Below are positions 8,049 through 17,000 of a stretch of 64,000 nt of DNA, in pieces. How positions within the stretch are numbered: position 1 is the stretch's first letter; each line of letters starts with the position of its first letter. The translations under genes and the position numbers were made by a program. The DNA lies in assembly GCA_026125285.1 (NCBI GenBank), contig JAHCLO010000028.1, positions 1-64,000 of the forward strand, read 5' to 3'. Source of the stretch: Verrucomicrobiia bacterium (GTDB lineage: Bacteria; Verrucomicrobiota; Verrucomicrobiia; Limisphaerales; JADLHS01). Under the pieces are notes generated by a model, which saw nothing but the letters and a program-made list of their open reading frames with translations, had not been told where the DNA came from and made no database searches.

Positions 8049-9842
8049 ATGAATCTGAATAACCGCCTTCTCCCCAGCACACTCACGTTTACCCTGATGC
8101 TGTCGCTCGCGGCATCCGCCGCCAAGCCGCCACGCGACTTCACGCAAGAAACCGCCGCGCAACGCGAGAAGCGCATGGCGTGGTTCAACGAAGCCCGCTT
8201 CGGCATGTTCATCCATTGGGGCGTCTATGCCGTGCCCGCGGGCGAGTGGAACGGCAAGACCCATTACGGCGAATGGTTCATGGAGGAAACCAAGATGCCA
8301 GTTTCGCAATACGAGAAGTTCGCCACCCAGTTCAACCCGGTGCAGTTCGATGCCCGCGCGTGGGCGCGCATGGCAAAAGACGCCGGCATGAAGTATCTCG
8401 TCATCACCAGCAAACATCACGACGGCTTCGGCCTGTGGGACTCGGCGCTCACGGATTGGGACATCGGCCGCACACCGTTCGGGCGAGATCCACTCAAGGA
8501 ACTGGCCGAGGCGTGCAAGCAGGAAGGCATCCGGCTCTGTTTCTATCATTCCATCATGGACTGGCATCATCCGGATTGGGGCACGCGCCGCGCCTGGCAC
8601 GACACGGCCACCGGCGAACCGGACATGGACCGCTTCGTGGAATACTTGAAAGGTCAGCTCAAGGAACTCATCACGCGGTACGGGCCCTTGGGCATCCTCT
8701 GGTTCGATGGCGAATGGGAAAGTCCCTGGACCCACGAGCGCGGCGTGGACCTCTACAACTACGTGCGCAGCCTGCAGCCGGACATCATCATCAATAATCG
8801 CGTGGGCAAGGGACGTGCCGGCATGCAGGGCATGGACAAAGGCCAGGGCGTCGGCGATTACGGCACGCCGGAGCAGGAGATTCCCGCCACGGGCTTCGGG
8901 CCGGGAGTTTACTGGGAATCCTGCATGACCATGAACCGCCACTGGGGCTACAACCGGCACGACCAGAACTGGAAATCCACGCAGATGCTCGTCCGCAATC
9001 TGATTGATTGCGCGAGCAAGGGCGGCAATTACCTCCTCAACATCGGGCCGACCGCAGAGGGTTTGTTTCCCGCGCCCAGCATCGAACGGCTCGCCGGGAT
9101 TGGTCAATGGATGAAAGTCAACGGCGACTCCATCTACGGTACCCAGGCCAGTCCGTTCAAAAAACTGCCCTGGGGTCGTTGCACCCAGAAACCGGGTCGC
9201 AGAACCACGACTCTGTATTTGCACGTATTCGACTGGCCCAAGGATGGTCAACTGCTGGTGCCGGGGCTTCAGAATCAAATCAGCAAGGCATGGCTGCTTT
9301 CAGATAAGAAACGAAAAGCTCTCTCCGTCGCGCCGAGCGAAGCTGGTCCCATCATTCTCGTTCCCACCGCGGCGCCGGACGCGCTCTCGTCCACCGTGCT
9401 GCTCCAGATCAAAGGCGCGCCGGAAGTAGTCCACGCCGGCCTCGCCCAGCATCCCGACGGCTCGATCCTCCTGCCCGCAAGTGAGGCGCAACTGCACGGC
9501 GAAGGCATCCGTTACGAATCCGGCGCAGGCCATGACAACCTTGGCTACTGGACGAATCCCGGCGATTGGGCGGAGTGGGAACTCAAGGTCACGCAGCCGG
9601 GTAAATTTGAAGTCTCGGCCGAGTTTGCGGCGCTGCAATCCGCCAGCTTGACCGTGCGCGTGGGCGAACAGACTGTGCGCGCGCAGGTCCCGGCCACCGG
9701 CAGCTACAGCGCGTTCCAGCCCGTCAAGATTGGCACGCTCGATCTTCCGATGGGCGACAGCATCATCCTTGGCGTTCGTCCCGTTCGCGAGGGATGGAAT
9801 CCTGTGAATCTCCGAGCCATCAAACTTCAACCGGCCCGCTGA
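8049..9842 (+). CDS. GH29 alpha-L-fucosidase, paralogue of the upstream gene
   Basis: Secreted, 597 residues. ATG 8049 (MNLNNRLLPSTLTFTLMLSL) gives a signal peptide and has GGAG 9 bases upstream; an earlier in-frame start inside the preceding gene is rejected. Shared family motifs are NEARFGMFIHWGVYAVPAGE, TSKHHDGFGLWDS, LGILWFDGEWES with Asp220 as likely nucleophile, and ESCMTMNRHWGYN. The C-terminus differs from the upstream enzyme: it has a DUF5077-like lectin or carbohydrate-binding beta-sandwich (GYWTNPGDWAEWELKV, FEVSAEFAALQSA) instead of the F5/8 module. The two enzymes may therefore act on differently presented fucosyl residues. Confidence 0.92.
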   Translation: MNLNNRLLPSTLTFTLMLSLAASAAKPPRDFTQETAAQREKRMAWFNEARFGMFIHWGVYAVPAGEWNGKTHYGEWFMEETKMPVSQYEKFATQFNPVQFDARAWARMAKDAGMKYLVITSKHHDGFGLWDSALTDWDIGRTPFGRDPLKELAEACKQEGIRLCFYHSIMDWHHPDWGTRRAWHDTATGEPDMDRFVEYLKGQLKELITRYGPLGILWFDGEWESPWTHERGVDLYNYVRSLQPDIIINNRVGKGRAGMQGMDKGQGVGDYGTPEQEIPATGFGPGVYWESCMTMNRHWGYNRHDQNWKSTQMLVRNLIDCASKGGNYLLNIGPTAEGLFPAPSIERLAGIGQWMKVNGDSIYGTQASPFKKLPWGRCTQKPGRRTTTLYLHVFDWPKDGQLLVPGLQNQISKAWLLSDKKRKALSVAPSEAGPIILVPTAAPDALSSTVLLQIKGAPEVVHAGLAQHPDGSILLPASEAQLHGEGIRYESGAGHDNLGYWTNPGDWAEWELKVTQPGKFEVSAEFAALQSASLTVRVGEQTVRAQVPATGSYSAFQPVKIGTLDLPMGDSIILGVRPVREGWNPVNLRAIKLQPAR

Positions 9843-9859
9843 CCGGCTCTGATTTTCAC

Positions 9860-9974
9860 GTAGCGCAGGCTTTCCAGTCTGCGGGTTCACGGGACTTTCC
9901 AGTCCCGTGTCTCCGTACTCACAACTGGCGACTGGAAAGTCGCCGGAACCCACAGACAGGAATGTCTGCCCTAC
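9860..9974. repeat. 115-bp GTAG...CTAC nested inverted repeat
   Basis: The ends are GTAGCGCAGGCTTTCCAG and GGAATGTCTGCCCTAC, with an inner pair GACTTTCCAG and CTGGAAAGTC. It resembles short non-autonomous elements seen repeatedly in verrucomicrobial intergenic regions. It occupies most of the 298-base gap between the second fucosidase and the sulfatase. Confidence 0.65.
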
Positions 9975-10140
9975 GCCGCTGGCCGCATGTGCCGGTAAGA
10001 GTGCCATCCAAACCGAAGCACTATCACTTCGACGCGAATTCAGAATCTGAACCCAACCTCACTGGGGGATCAGTCATCGAATGGATCACCGAATGGATTC
10101 TGCATGGACAATTATGCCGCCGTAACCTACAACCGCAGGC

Positions 10141-11850
10141 ATGGCTGATGCGTTCGTCCACCTGTTGCGCCGTGTCGGTTTTGCCGGGAAGATTCCCTTC
10201 CAATCCCCTGCCCGCTTGATCACTCGCCTGCGGCTGCTCGCCTTGGTTGGCCTTTTGGGTGTCTCGGTGAACGCCGCTGAAGCGCCACGTCCGAACATTC
10301 TGTTCGCCTTTGCCGATGACTGGGGCCGGCACGCCAGCGCGTATGCACAACTCGACGGCCCGGGCGGCGTCAACGACGTCATCCGCACGCCGAACTTTGA
10401 TCGCGTGGCGCGCGAAGGAGTGCTATTCCGCCGCGCGTTTGTCAGCGCGCCCTCCTGCACTCCGTGTCGCAGCGCGATCTTGTCGGGCCAACATTTCTGG
10501 CGCACCGGACGCGGCGCGATTCTGCGCGGTGCCGTCTGGGATGGATCGAATCCCTCGTATCCGCTGTTGCTCAAGGAAGCCGGCTACCACATCGGCAAGT
10601 CCTACAAAGTCTGGAGTCCGGGCACGCCTGTGGACGCGCCTTACGGCGGACAAACCCACGCGTATCAGAAGGCCGGCGGTCGCATCAATCAGTTCTCCCA
10701 GAACGTCACCACAATGGTGAAACAGGGCAAATCACTCGAAGCCGCCAAGGAAGAGGTTTACGACGAAGTGACCGCGAACTTTGCTGCGTTTCTGGCCGAC
10801 CGCAAACCCGGCCAGCCGTTCTGCTATTGGTTCGGCCCGACACAAACGCACCGCAAGTGGGTCAAGGGTTCGGGCAAGGCGCTTTGGGGAATTGACCCCG
10901 ACGCGTTGAAAGGGAAGCTGCCGCCGTTCCTGCCGGACGTGCCAGAAGTGCGGGAAGACCTTGCGGACTATTTCGGCGAAGCGCAATCGTTCGATGCCGC
11001 GCTGGGCCGGTTGATCGCCAAGCTCGAGGCCATCGGTGAGTTGGACAACACGCTCATCGTGGTGAGCGGCGATCACGGCGCACCGGGTTTCCCGCACGGC
11101 AAATGCAATCTGTACGATTTCGGATCGAGTGTGCCGCTGGCCATTCGCGGCGCGGGCACCAAGGGCGGCCGGGTGGTTGATGATTTGATTTCCCTTCCCG
11201 ATCTGGCTCCGACTTTCCTCGAACTGGGCGGCGTCATACCACCGGAAGTCATGACCGGGCGCAGTCTGGTGAACCTGTTGCAGTCATCCCAAAGCGGCCA
11301 GGTGGACCCCGCACGCACTGCCGCTTTCATTGGGCGCGAACGCCATGTGGAAAATGCCCGCGCTGATTTCCTGCCCTATCCGCAACGCGCCATCCGAACG
11401 CAGGATTTTCTCTACATCATCAACTTCAAACCGGACCGTTATCCGATCGGTGATCCTTACCTGCTCGATGGTCCGAATCCGCCAAGCGTCGAGGAATTGG
11501 CCGAGGAAACGCGCGTGACGCTGCCGGATGAAGATGCCGGCCCCACGAAAGCATGGCTGGTCAGCCAAAGAAATCATCCGCAGTGGAAAGCGTATTTCGA
11601 TCGTGCCTATGGCAAGCGTCCCCGTGAAGAGCTTTACGATCTCAAGAATGATCCGCATCAGGTCAGGAATGTTGCCGCCGATGCAAAGTTCAAAAAGGTG
11701 CGCGCGGAACTGGAACAACGCCTGATGGCAGAGTTGAAACGCACCGACGACCCGCGCCTGGTGGATGATGGCCGTTTCTTTGAAACCCCGCCGATGGCCG
11801 GGCCCACCACCGACGGAGCGCCAGCGTCCAGAAAGGCAAATCGCCAGTGA
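10141..11850 (+). CDS. Formylglycine-dependent sulfatase (S1 type)
   Basis: A 569-residue exported sulfate ester hydrolase. A signal sequence spans about residues 28-46 (TRLRLLALVGLLGVSVNAAE), so the N-terminal tail is long and a later start is possible. The metal site opens with NILFAFADDWGRHASAY (Asp59, Asp60). The modification site is SCTPCRS, C-x-P-x-R, with Cys106 converted to formylglycine. Further motifs are GKSYKVWSPG, VVSGDHGAPGFPHGK with the Asp-His metal pair, and LYDLKNDPHQVRNVA near the C-terminus. It follows two fucosidases on the same strand, which points to desulfation of a fucan-like glycan. No sulfatase-maturating enzyme is in the window. Confidence 0.92.
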   Translation: MADAFVHLLRRVGFAGKIPFQSPARLITRLRLLALVGLLGVSVNAAEAPRPNILFAFADDWGRHASAYAQLDGPGGVNDVIRTPNFDRVAREGVLFRRAFVSAPSCTPCRSAILSGQHFWRTGRGAILRGAVWDGSNPSYPLLLKEAGYHIGKSYKVWSPGTPVDAPYGGQTHAYQKAGGRINQFSQNVTTMVKQGKSLEAAKEEVYDEVTANFAAFLADRKPGQPFCYWFGPTQTHRKWVKGSGKALWGIDPDALKGKLPPFLPDVPEVREDLADYFGEAQSFDAALGRLIAKLEAIGELDNTLIVVSGDHGAPGFPHGKCNLYDFGSSVPLAIRGAGTKGGRVVDDLISLPDLAPTFLELGGVIPPEVMTGRSLVNLLQSSQSGQVDPARTAAFIGRERHVENARADFLPYPQRAIRTQDFLYIINFKPDRYPIGDPYLLDGPNPPSVEELAEETRVTLPDEDAGPTKAWLVSQRNHPQWKAYFDRAYGKRPREELYDLKNDPHQVRNVAADAKFKKVRAELEQRLMAELKRTDDPRLVDDGRFFETPPMAGPTTDGAPASRKANRQ

Positions 11851-12009
11851 ACGGCTTTGTCCACACCAGCCAATCCGTAGGTGCTCGCAGCAATCGCTGG
11901 TGGCTTGCCGTCCAAAGGACGCCACGAGGGTTTCAGGTTTGCGGAAAGCAGCAAGCGATTGACGGAAACACACATTGGACTTAGTTTGTGAGCAGCAAAC
12001 TGCCAACAA

Positions 12010-13257
12010 ATGAAAGGGATTCATCACCGCCTGCTTCTGACTGTTCTGGTCCTTCACTCTGCCGCAGTATGCCAGGCCAAAGACGCCTTGGACGTGTGGC
12101 AACAACGAAGCACCACCGCGCTGAATACCGTCCGTTACGGGGCTGGCAGATTTGTTGGAGTTGGCAACCAAGGAACCGTTGCCACGTCGGCTGACGGCAC
12201 AAATTGGCTGATCCAGGTACTGCCTGGGTTGCCCAACTTGAGTGGAATCGCCTTCCAAACCAATACTACTGGAACGTTCTTGATTGTCGCAGTGGGAGAC
12301 GGTGGCGCCGCGGGTGGGGTTTGGAGGTCGGTGGACGCCACGAATTGGATAAATGCGAATCCGATTCTACCCATAACCAACTTCATAGGTCACCCGTTGA
12401 CCGCAGCTCTTACGGATATCGCGTGGAATTCAGACGCACAGTTGTTTGTCGCGACCGCGAGGGACGACTTTTTATCAACAGCACCTCGCGTCTATTACGC
12501 CGCCGGCACGAAAACCTGGACACCGGTGGATCTACCTGCCGGAACCCAGCCCCCGTCATCTGGTGGCATGAAGCGCGTTGCTTGTTTTAATGGAGTCTTC
12601 TACGCCGCCGGTGGAGGGGGCTTTGATGAGCATATCTGGCGAAGTACGAATGGCATTGATTGGGAATATGTCATGTATGCCAACGGGTACTCGGGAAACT
12701 TTGTCCAAGGCAACGGCCTGATTGCGTTCTTGGACAACGAGTGGCTCGGCTTCCCTTTCTCGAACGACGGCGGCGCCACCTGGACATTCATGCCCTGTAC
12801 GAATATTTGCACCTCGTGCTATTGCTACTTGGGCTATGATGCAACGTTCGGCAATGGAACGTTCGTCACGGTGGGTTACAATCACACTTCAAACATCAAT
12901 GGCCCGCTAACCTCGACCAATCTGATTCACTGGCAGGTCCGCAACGCGTTGGCTGGGAAAAGCCTTGCCAGCGTCAGTTACGGAAATGGCACGTTTGTCG
13001 CCGTTGGCTCTCATGGGATTTATCAATCATTGCCTGTGTCCACACCCAGTCTGCTGATTCAGAGAATTGCAGGCACCAGCACCCTCAAGATCTACAGCTC
13101 AGGTGAAGTTGGACGAGCCTATCGCCTTCAATCCTCACCCAATCTCTCGAATTGGACGGATACGCTTCATTTCACAAATACACTTCCAACAATGGAACTC
13201 GTGGAATTCGCCGATCCCAATCCGATGGCGGGGTTCTATCGAGTTGTGACTCCTTGA
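12010..13257 (+). CDS. Secreted BNR-like propeller protein with verrucomicrobial C-terminal domain
   Basis: 415 residues with a signal peptide (LLLTVLVLHSAAVCQA). The body repeats units such as GAGRFVGVGNQGTVATSADG, IWRSTNGIDWEYV, FSNDGGATWTFMP and GNGTFVAVGSHGIYQS, which resemble the Asp-box blades of sialidase-type propellers (SxDGxxW). The last 90 residues, LLIQRIAGTSTLKIYSSGE followed by GRAYRLQSSPNLSNW, match a beta-sandwich often found at the end of secreted Verrucomicrobia proteins. No catalytic residues are recognised, so a binding or structural surface role is likely. Base composition is less GC-rich than its neighbours. Confidence 0.75.
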   Translation: MKGIHHRLLLTVLVLHSAAVCQAKDALDVWQQRSTTALNTVRYGAGRFVGVGNQGTVATSADGTNWLIQVLPGLPNLSGIAFQTNTTGTFLIVAVGDGGAAGGVWRSVDATNWINANPILPITNFIGHPLTAALTDIAWNSDAQLFVATARDDFLSTAPRVYYAAGTKTWTPVDLPAGTQPPSSGGMKRVACFNGVFYAAGGGGFDEHIWRSTNGIDWEYVMYANGYSGNFVQGNGLIAFLDNEWLGFPFSNDGGATWTFMPCTNICTSCYCYLGYDATFGNGTFVTVGYNHTSNINGPLTSTNLIHWQVRNALAGKSLASVSYGNGTFVAVGSHGIYQSLPVSTPSLLIQRIAGTSTLKIYSSGEVGRAYRLQSSPNLSNWTDTLHFTNTLPTMELVEFADPNPMAGFYRVVTP

Positions 13258-13375
13258 CCTGATCCCGTCGCAGACCACGCCTTAGCGCGGATGCCACAAG
13301 GCGCATGTCGAAGGAATAACGCGCACCCATATAGCCGCTGATCTGCCGCTGATTTGGGCTGACTTGAAACGACAG

Positions 13376-16300
13376 TTACGGCGAGAGTTGAATGCTCGTC
13401 ACCCCGTAGCTATCGAGCGGCAGCCAGAGTGCTCGCGCCGGTTGCGCATCGGCGTGTTGAAGATCGAGATACAGGCAACCGGAAGTGGGGCCTTCACCGA
13501 CTTGGCGCAGGGCCGCGGGATCGGATCGGTCAAACACCACCACGCGGGACCAATCCAATTGTGCCGCCAGCAAACCTGGGAACGATACGAGGTCCGAGGC
13601 CGCGCCGGGTAATTTCACGCTGCCTAGGTTCGTGAACCTGCCCGCGCTGGATAGAGTCCAGGTTTCGAGCGCGGGCGACGGCAGGTCGGTCGCTGGGTAA
13701 TAACCTTGCGCGCGTCCGAGGAAGATATTGGTTCCACTCACCAGGACCGGGTGGGGGTAAACGTTGGAGAGGGAAAGTGAATCCACCAGATGCGCCGCCA
13801 CGCCGTCATAGGCGCTGGCGGCGAGGGCTTCATGACCGGAGTAATAATCCGAGGAAGTGTGATGAGACCCGACGGTGTAGAGCAACGCGCCTTGGTGTGA
13901 GATGCCCTGTAACGTGCCGGGCAGACTCACCGGCTTGCGCACGGTCGGATGGTGCGCGTCGGCATAGTCCACGACATCCAGAAAAGTCCGCTGATAAGCC
14001 GTGGGCCATTCAACGAAATCGCCGTAAGGATTGCCGTTGGTGGCGGTGATCTCCACAAACGTCTGATGACTCAGGTAAATGCGACCATCGGCGGCAAAGG
14101 GTTTGCTGAAGCTCCACCAACCATTGGTAGTGAGGTCCACTTCCGAGAGAAAGACGGGGGCAACATCGTTGCTCACGTCAAAGGTAAACAACCGTCCTCC
14201 ACCACTCGACTGCGAGTAGGGCCAGAACCAGTCCCGAACGAGGCCGGGGCCGCCAAACCAATCCCACGGTCCCCACCACCGGAAATCATTGCCGCCCCCA
14301 ACCCAAACCAGCAGGTCGGGCTTTGGCCAGACGGGTTCGAGGGCATTGTTCCAGCCAAGCTGGGTGGTGGCGATGGCCGTTTCGCCAAGGATGGTCAACG
14401 TCGGTAAGTTCGACAAATCCACCACCGTGAGCCAGAGCGTCGGCGGCGGGGGTGAATTCGTTGTGCCATCAGCGACAATCAATCCGCCCGCAATCGCCTG
14501 TGCCAGATACAGCCGGTTGTCGCGCACCGTGGCGCCGGCAATCGGCGCGTTGGTAAGCTTGAGTATGGTCAGGACGGTATCGGGTTGTTCCGCCGGCGCG
14601 ACGCGCACAACGGGTTCGGTGAGCAGCGCGGTTTGCCAAGTATTCAAGAGGTAACCGTTGCCAAAGCTTCCGGTCGTTAACTCGATCAAGTAATCGCCCG
14701 CGATGAAGACGCGATTGATGGGCCAGGCGAGTTCCAGCCGGCCGGTGAGTTGTGGCTGATCGCGGTCGGTGGCATCCACGCTGAGTAATTCGACACCCGA
14801 GAGGGACACCACGCGGTCCCGATGTAACGTGGCCCGACGCGGTGCAAAGTCGTGCGCGATGACGCCGCGCGCGGTGAGTGAATCCACGCCCAAGTCAATC
14901 AATTGCACCCAGGCCTGCCAGCCGTTGCTGGTGTAACCCTGAATGGGCAGCAGAATCAAACCGGCCTCTTCAATGACACTGAAGGCTTTCTCGTCACGGT
15001 TGGCTTCACTGGAAGAGTAGTGGCTTCCAATCGGCACCCGGCTCAACAGAGATGGCCGGCTCGGATCAGCAACGTCGAACAATGACACCGTGGTGAGATT
15101 GGTCTCGATGCCCACGGCCACCAGTTGATCGCCGCGCGGGTGGATGTAGGTGGACCAGCCGGGCACTTCGAGTTCGCCGGAAACCTTTGGATTCGCGGGA
15201 TCGCTGAGGTCCACCACCCAGAGCGGGTCAATTTGCAGAAAGGTGACAATGTAGGCGCGCGGGTAATCGAAACGTGTGGCGAACAGGCGTTCGCCGTGGC
15301 CCACCTCCACTTCCCCCAGTTTGAGGTAAGTGTAAGGCGGCACCGTGTGAGAATCGGGCAGACGGAAGGTCTCCAGTTTGGTCAGGCGCGGATTGCTCGA
15401 AACTTCGGAGATCGCAGTGAAGATTCCGTCGGTCCAGTTCAGTTTGAATTTATCGTCAACCCGCCCGGCAGGGATGATCGTGTCATAGGCGCGCATCGTT
15501 CCCTCGGGCGCGGTGATGTCTATGACGTTTACGCGCGATTGCTGATAATTCGTCGGGTCCTGAGTGACGGCGAAAAAGTACGTGTCCGTGGCATAAACCA
15601 CATTGTTGTAACCCGCGTACCACAATGTGGAGCGCGCGACCGGCGACTCCGGCACCGCGAGGTCGAACGACGAAATCTCCGTGCCCCATTCCCAGACGCT
15701 GCCGTCGCTGCCAGGCTGGGAGCGCAATGATTGCGCGGCGACATACAGCGCCTCACCCACCAACCGCGATTCTGAGATCGTACCGGTCACGGCTAGTCGC
15801 GCCGCGACGAACGGTGCGCCGTCGTTCACCGCCACAATCAGAACCTCGCTGTCACTGTAGCCGCTGGTGGTGGCACAATTGTTCCGCGTCAGCAACACGA
15901 CGTGGTTTGATCGGAGCAGATACATCTGTTCACCGGCCGCGGGTAGATTCAGCGTGCCGCGCAACGCGGCATGGTCCGGCTCGCTCACGTCAATGATCTG
16001 CAGACCGCGATGCTGGTTGAAGAAATAGAGCGTATCGCCATCCAGCCGCCAGATGTCGGATTCCACGACTTCACGCGCTTCGGAAGTTGAGTCGGTGGGG
16101 CTGTCGGGGCCAAAAAACGTCAGCATGTCCCGCGTGGCCGAGGATGGCTGGGGCAGAAACTGGTCGGTGCCGGAGTAAAAGGCTGCCGGCAACTCCTCAC
16201 TGGCATCCGCGCGAACCCGCAACACTGCAAAAGCGCCCGTGCGTGGCACGTTAAAGGTGATTACGCCACCCTGCCCGCTCAAACGACGCACTGCGACCGG

Positions 16301-16510
16301 CACCCACGCCCCGCTGCCCAGGGCTTCGCGTGATTCCAGCGTAACGCGCACATGCCCCGCTGGAACGCGCGCGGTGACAACCAGGTTCGTGTGCTCGACG
16401 TGGATTGATTCAATAACCGGTAAATCGGCCCGGACCAGCGTGGCGAAAACGGCGAGGACCAAGCTGCCGAGGAAACCCGGTTTCCAACCAAAACGGGAAA
16501 ACGTTTTCAT
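13376..16510 (-). CDS. Large secreted beta-propeller-domain protein
   Basis: 1044 residues from ATG 16510, which opens with MKTFSRFGWKPGFLGSLVLA and a signal peptide ending near LVRADLP. An in-frame start 19 codons earlier would displace that signal. Two regions of about 300 residues contain propeller strands of the type LQIIDVSEPDHAALRGTLNL, VNVIDITAPEGTMRAY, WVVDLSDPANPKVSGELEVP and LFDVADPSRPSLLSRV, which resemble the beta_propel/LVIVD-repeat family of secreted proteins. No catalytic site or C-terminal anchor is recognised. It converges with the 415-residue propeller-like gene; the two may act together at the cell surface, but nothing proves it. Confidence 0.75.
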   Translation of the reverse strand: MKTFSRFGWKPGFLGSLVLAVFATLVRADLPVIESIHVEHTNLVVTARVPAGHVRVTLESREALGSGAWVPVAVRRLSGQGGVITFNVPRTGAFAVLRVRADASEELPAAFYSGTDQFLPQPSSATRDMLTFFGPDSPTDSTSEAREVVESDIWRLDGDTLYFFNQHRGLQIIDVSEPDHAALRGTLNLPAAGEQMYLLRSNHVVLLTRNNCATTSGYSDSEVLIVAVNDGAPFVAARLAVTGTISESRLVGEALYVAAQSLRSQPGSDGSVWEWGTEISSFDLAVPESPVARSTLWYAGYNNVVYATDTYFFAVTQDPTNYQQSRVNVIDITAPEGTMRAYDTIIPAGRVDDKFKLNWTDGIFTAISEVSSNPRLTKLETFRLPDSHTVPPYTYLKLGEVEVGHGERLFATRFDYPRAYIVTFLQIDPLWVVDLSDPANPKVSGELEVPGWSTYIHPRGDQLVAVGIETNLTTVSLFDVADPSRPSLLSRVPIGSHYSSSEANRDEKAFSVIEEAGLILLPIQGYTSNGWQAWVQLIDLGVDSLTARGVIAHDFAPRRATLHRDRVVSLSGVELLSVDATDRDQPQLTGRLELAWPINRVFIAGDYLIELTTGSFGNGYLLNTWQTALLTEPVVRVAPAEQPDTVLTILKLTNAPIAGATVRDNRLYLAQAIAGGLIVADGTTNSPPPPTLWLTVVDLSNLPTLTILGETAIATTQLGWNNALEPVWPKPDLLVWVGGGNDFRWWGPWDWFGGPGLVRDWFWPYSQSSGGGRLFTFDVSNDVAPVFLSEVDLTTNGWWSFSKPFAADGRIYLSHQTFVEITATNGNPYGDFVEWPTAYQRTFLDVVDYADAHHPTVRKPVSLPGTLQGISHQGALLYTVGSHHTSSDYYSGHEALAASAYDGVAAHLVDSLSLSNVYPHPVLVSGTNIFLGRAQGYYPATDLPSPALETWTLSSAGRFTNLGSVKLPGAASDLVSFPGLLAAQLDWSRVVVFDRSDPAALRQVGEGPTSGCLYLDLQHADAQPARALWLPLDSYGVTSIQLSP

Positions 16511-16743
16511 AGGTCCAGCCTGACATGGCTGCATAGCTACAGAACTCCCGATGCCTGTTGGCGTCAAGCAAGATTCGGAGCAAAGTTTCGCAGGACATTC
16601 GTACGAAAATAAACGTGCCCGCTATGTGGTGATCTGGTGGAGCGAGCGCAGTTGGGTGCAACGTCCAGCAACAATGCTGACCCGATTGACAGGCCACAGA
16701 AAACCGCCGCGCGGCCCCGCCACAACCAATCCCACGCCGCCCG

Positions 16744-16840
16744 ATTTAACGCAGACGGCGCAGAGGCTCGCGCAAAGGTCGCAAAGCGATTCACCTCTGC
16801 GCTCCTCCGCGCCAGCCTCCGCGTCCTCTGCGTTAAAAAT
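16744..16840. repeat. 97-bp AACGCAGA palindromic dispersed repeat
   Basis: The ends ATTTAACGCAGA and TCTGCGTTAAAAAT are inverted, and the interior (GGCGCAGAGG, CCTCTGCGC) is also self-complementary. This CGCAGAGG-rich element is familiar from many bacterial genomes. It lies in the 490-base gap upstream of the propeller gene, which otherwise shows no gene. Confidence 0.7.
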
Positions 16841-17000
16841 CTTCTCGGAATTGCGCGATGGCGGGAGATAGCACCGCGAGATTGGCGGTTGCCTAACGAT
16901 TTCCGGCATGGTCACAGCGATGCAACCTTGAACCCTTGGCCGACCAGGACAGTAGCATGACCATGTCGTTGCCGGCTCCATCTTCTGTCCGCCGCGCACG

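Noticed and set aside
8019..9278. A 419-codon minus-strand frame across the second fucosidase
   Set aside because: The plus strand has full GH29 motifs; the antisense frame has none.
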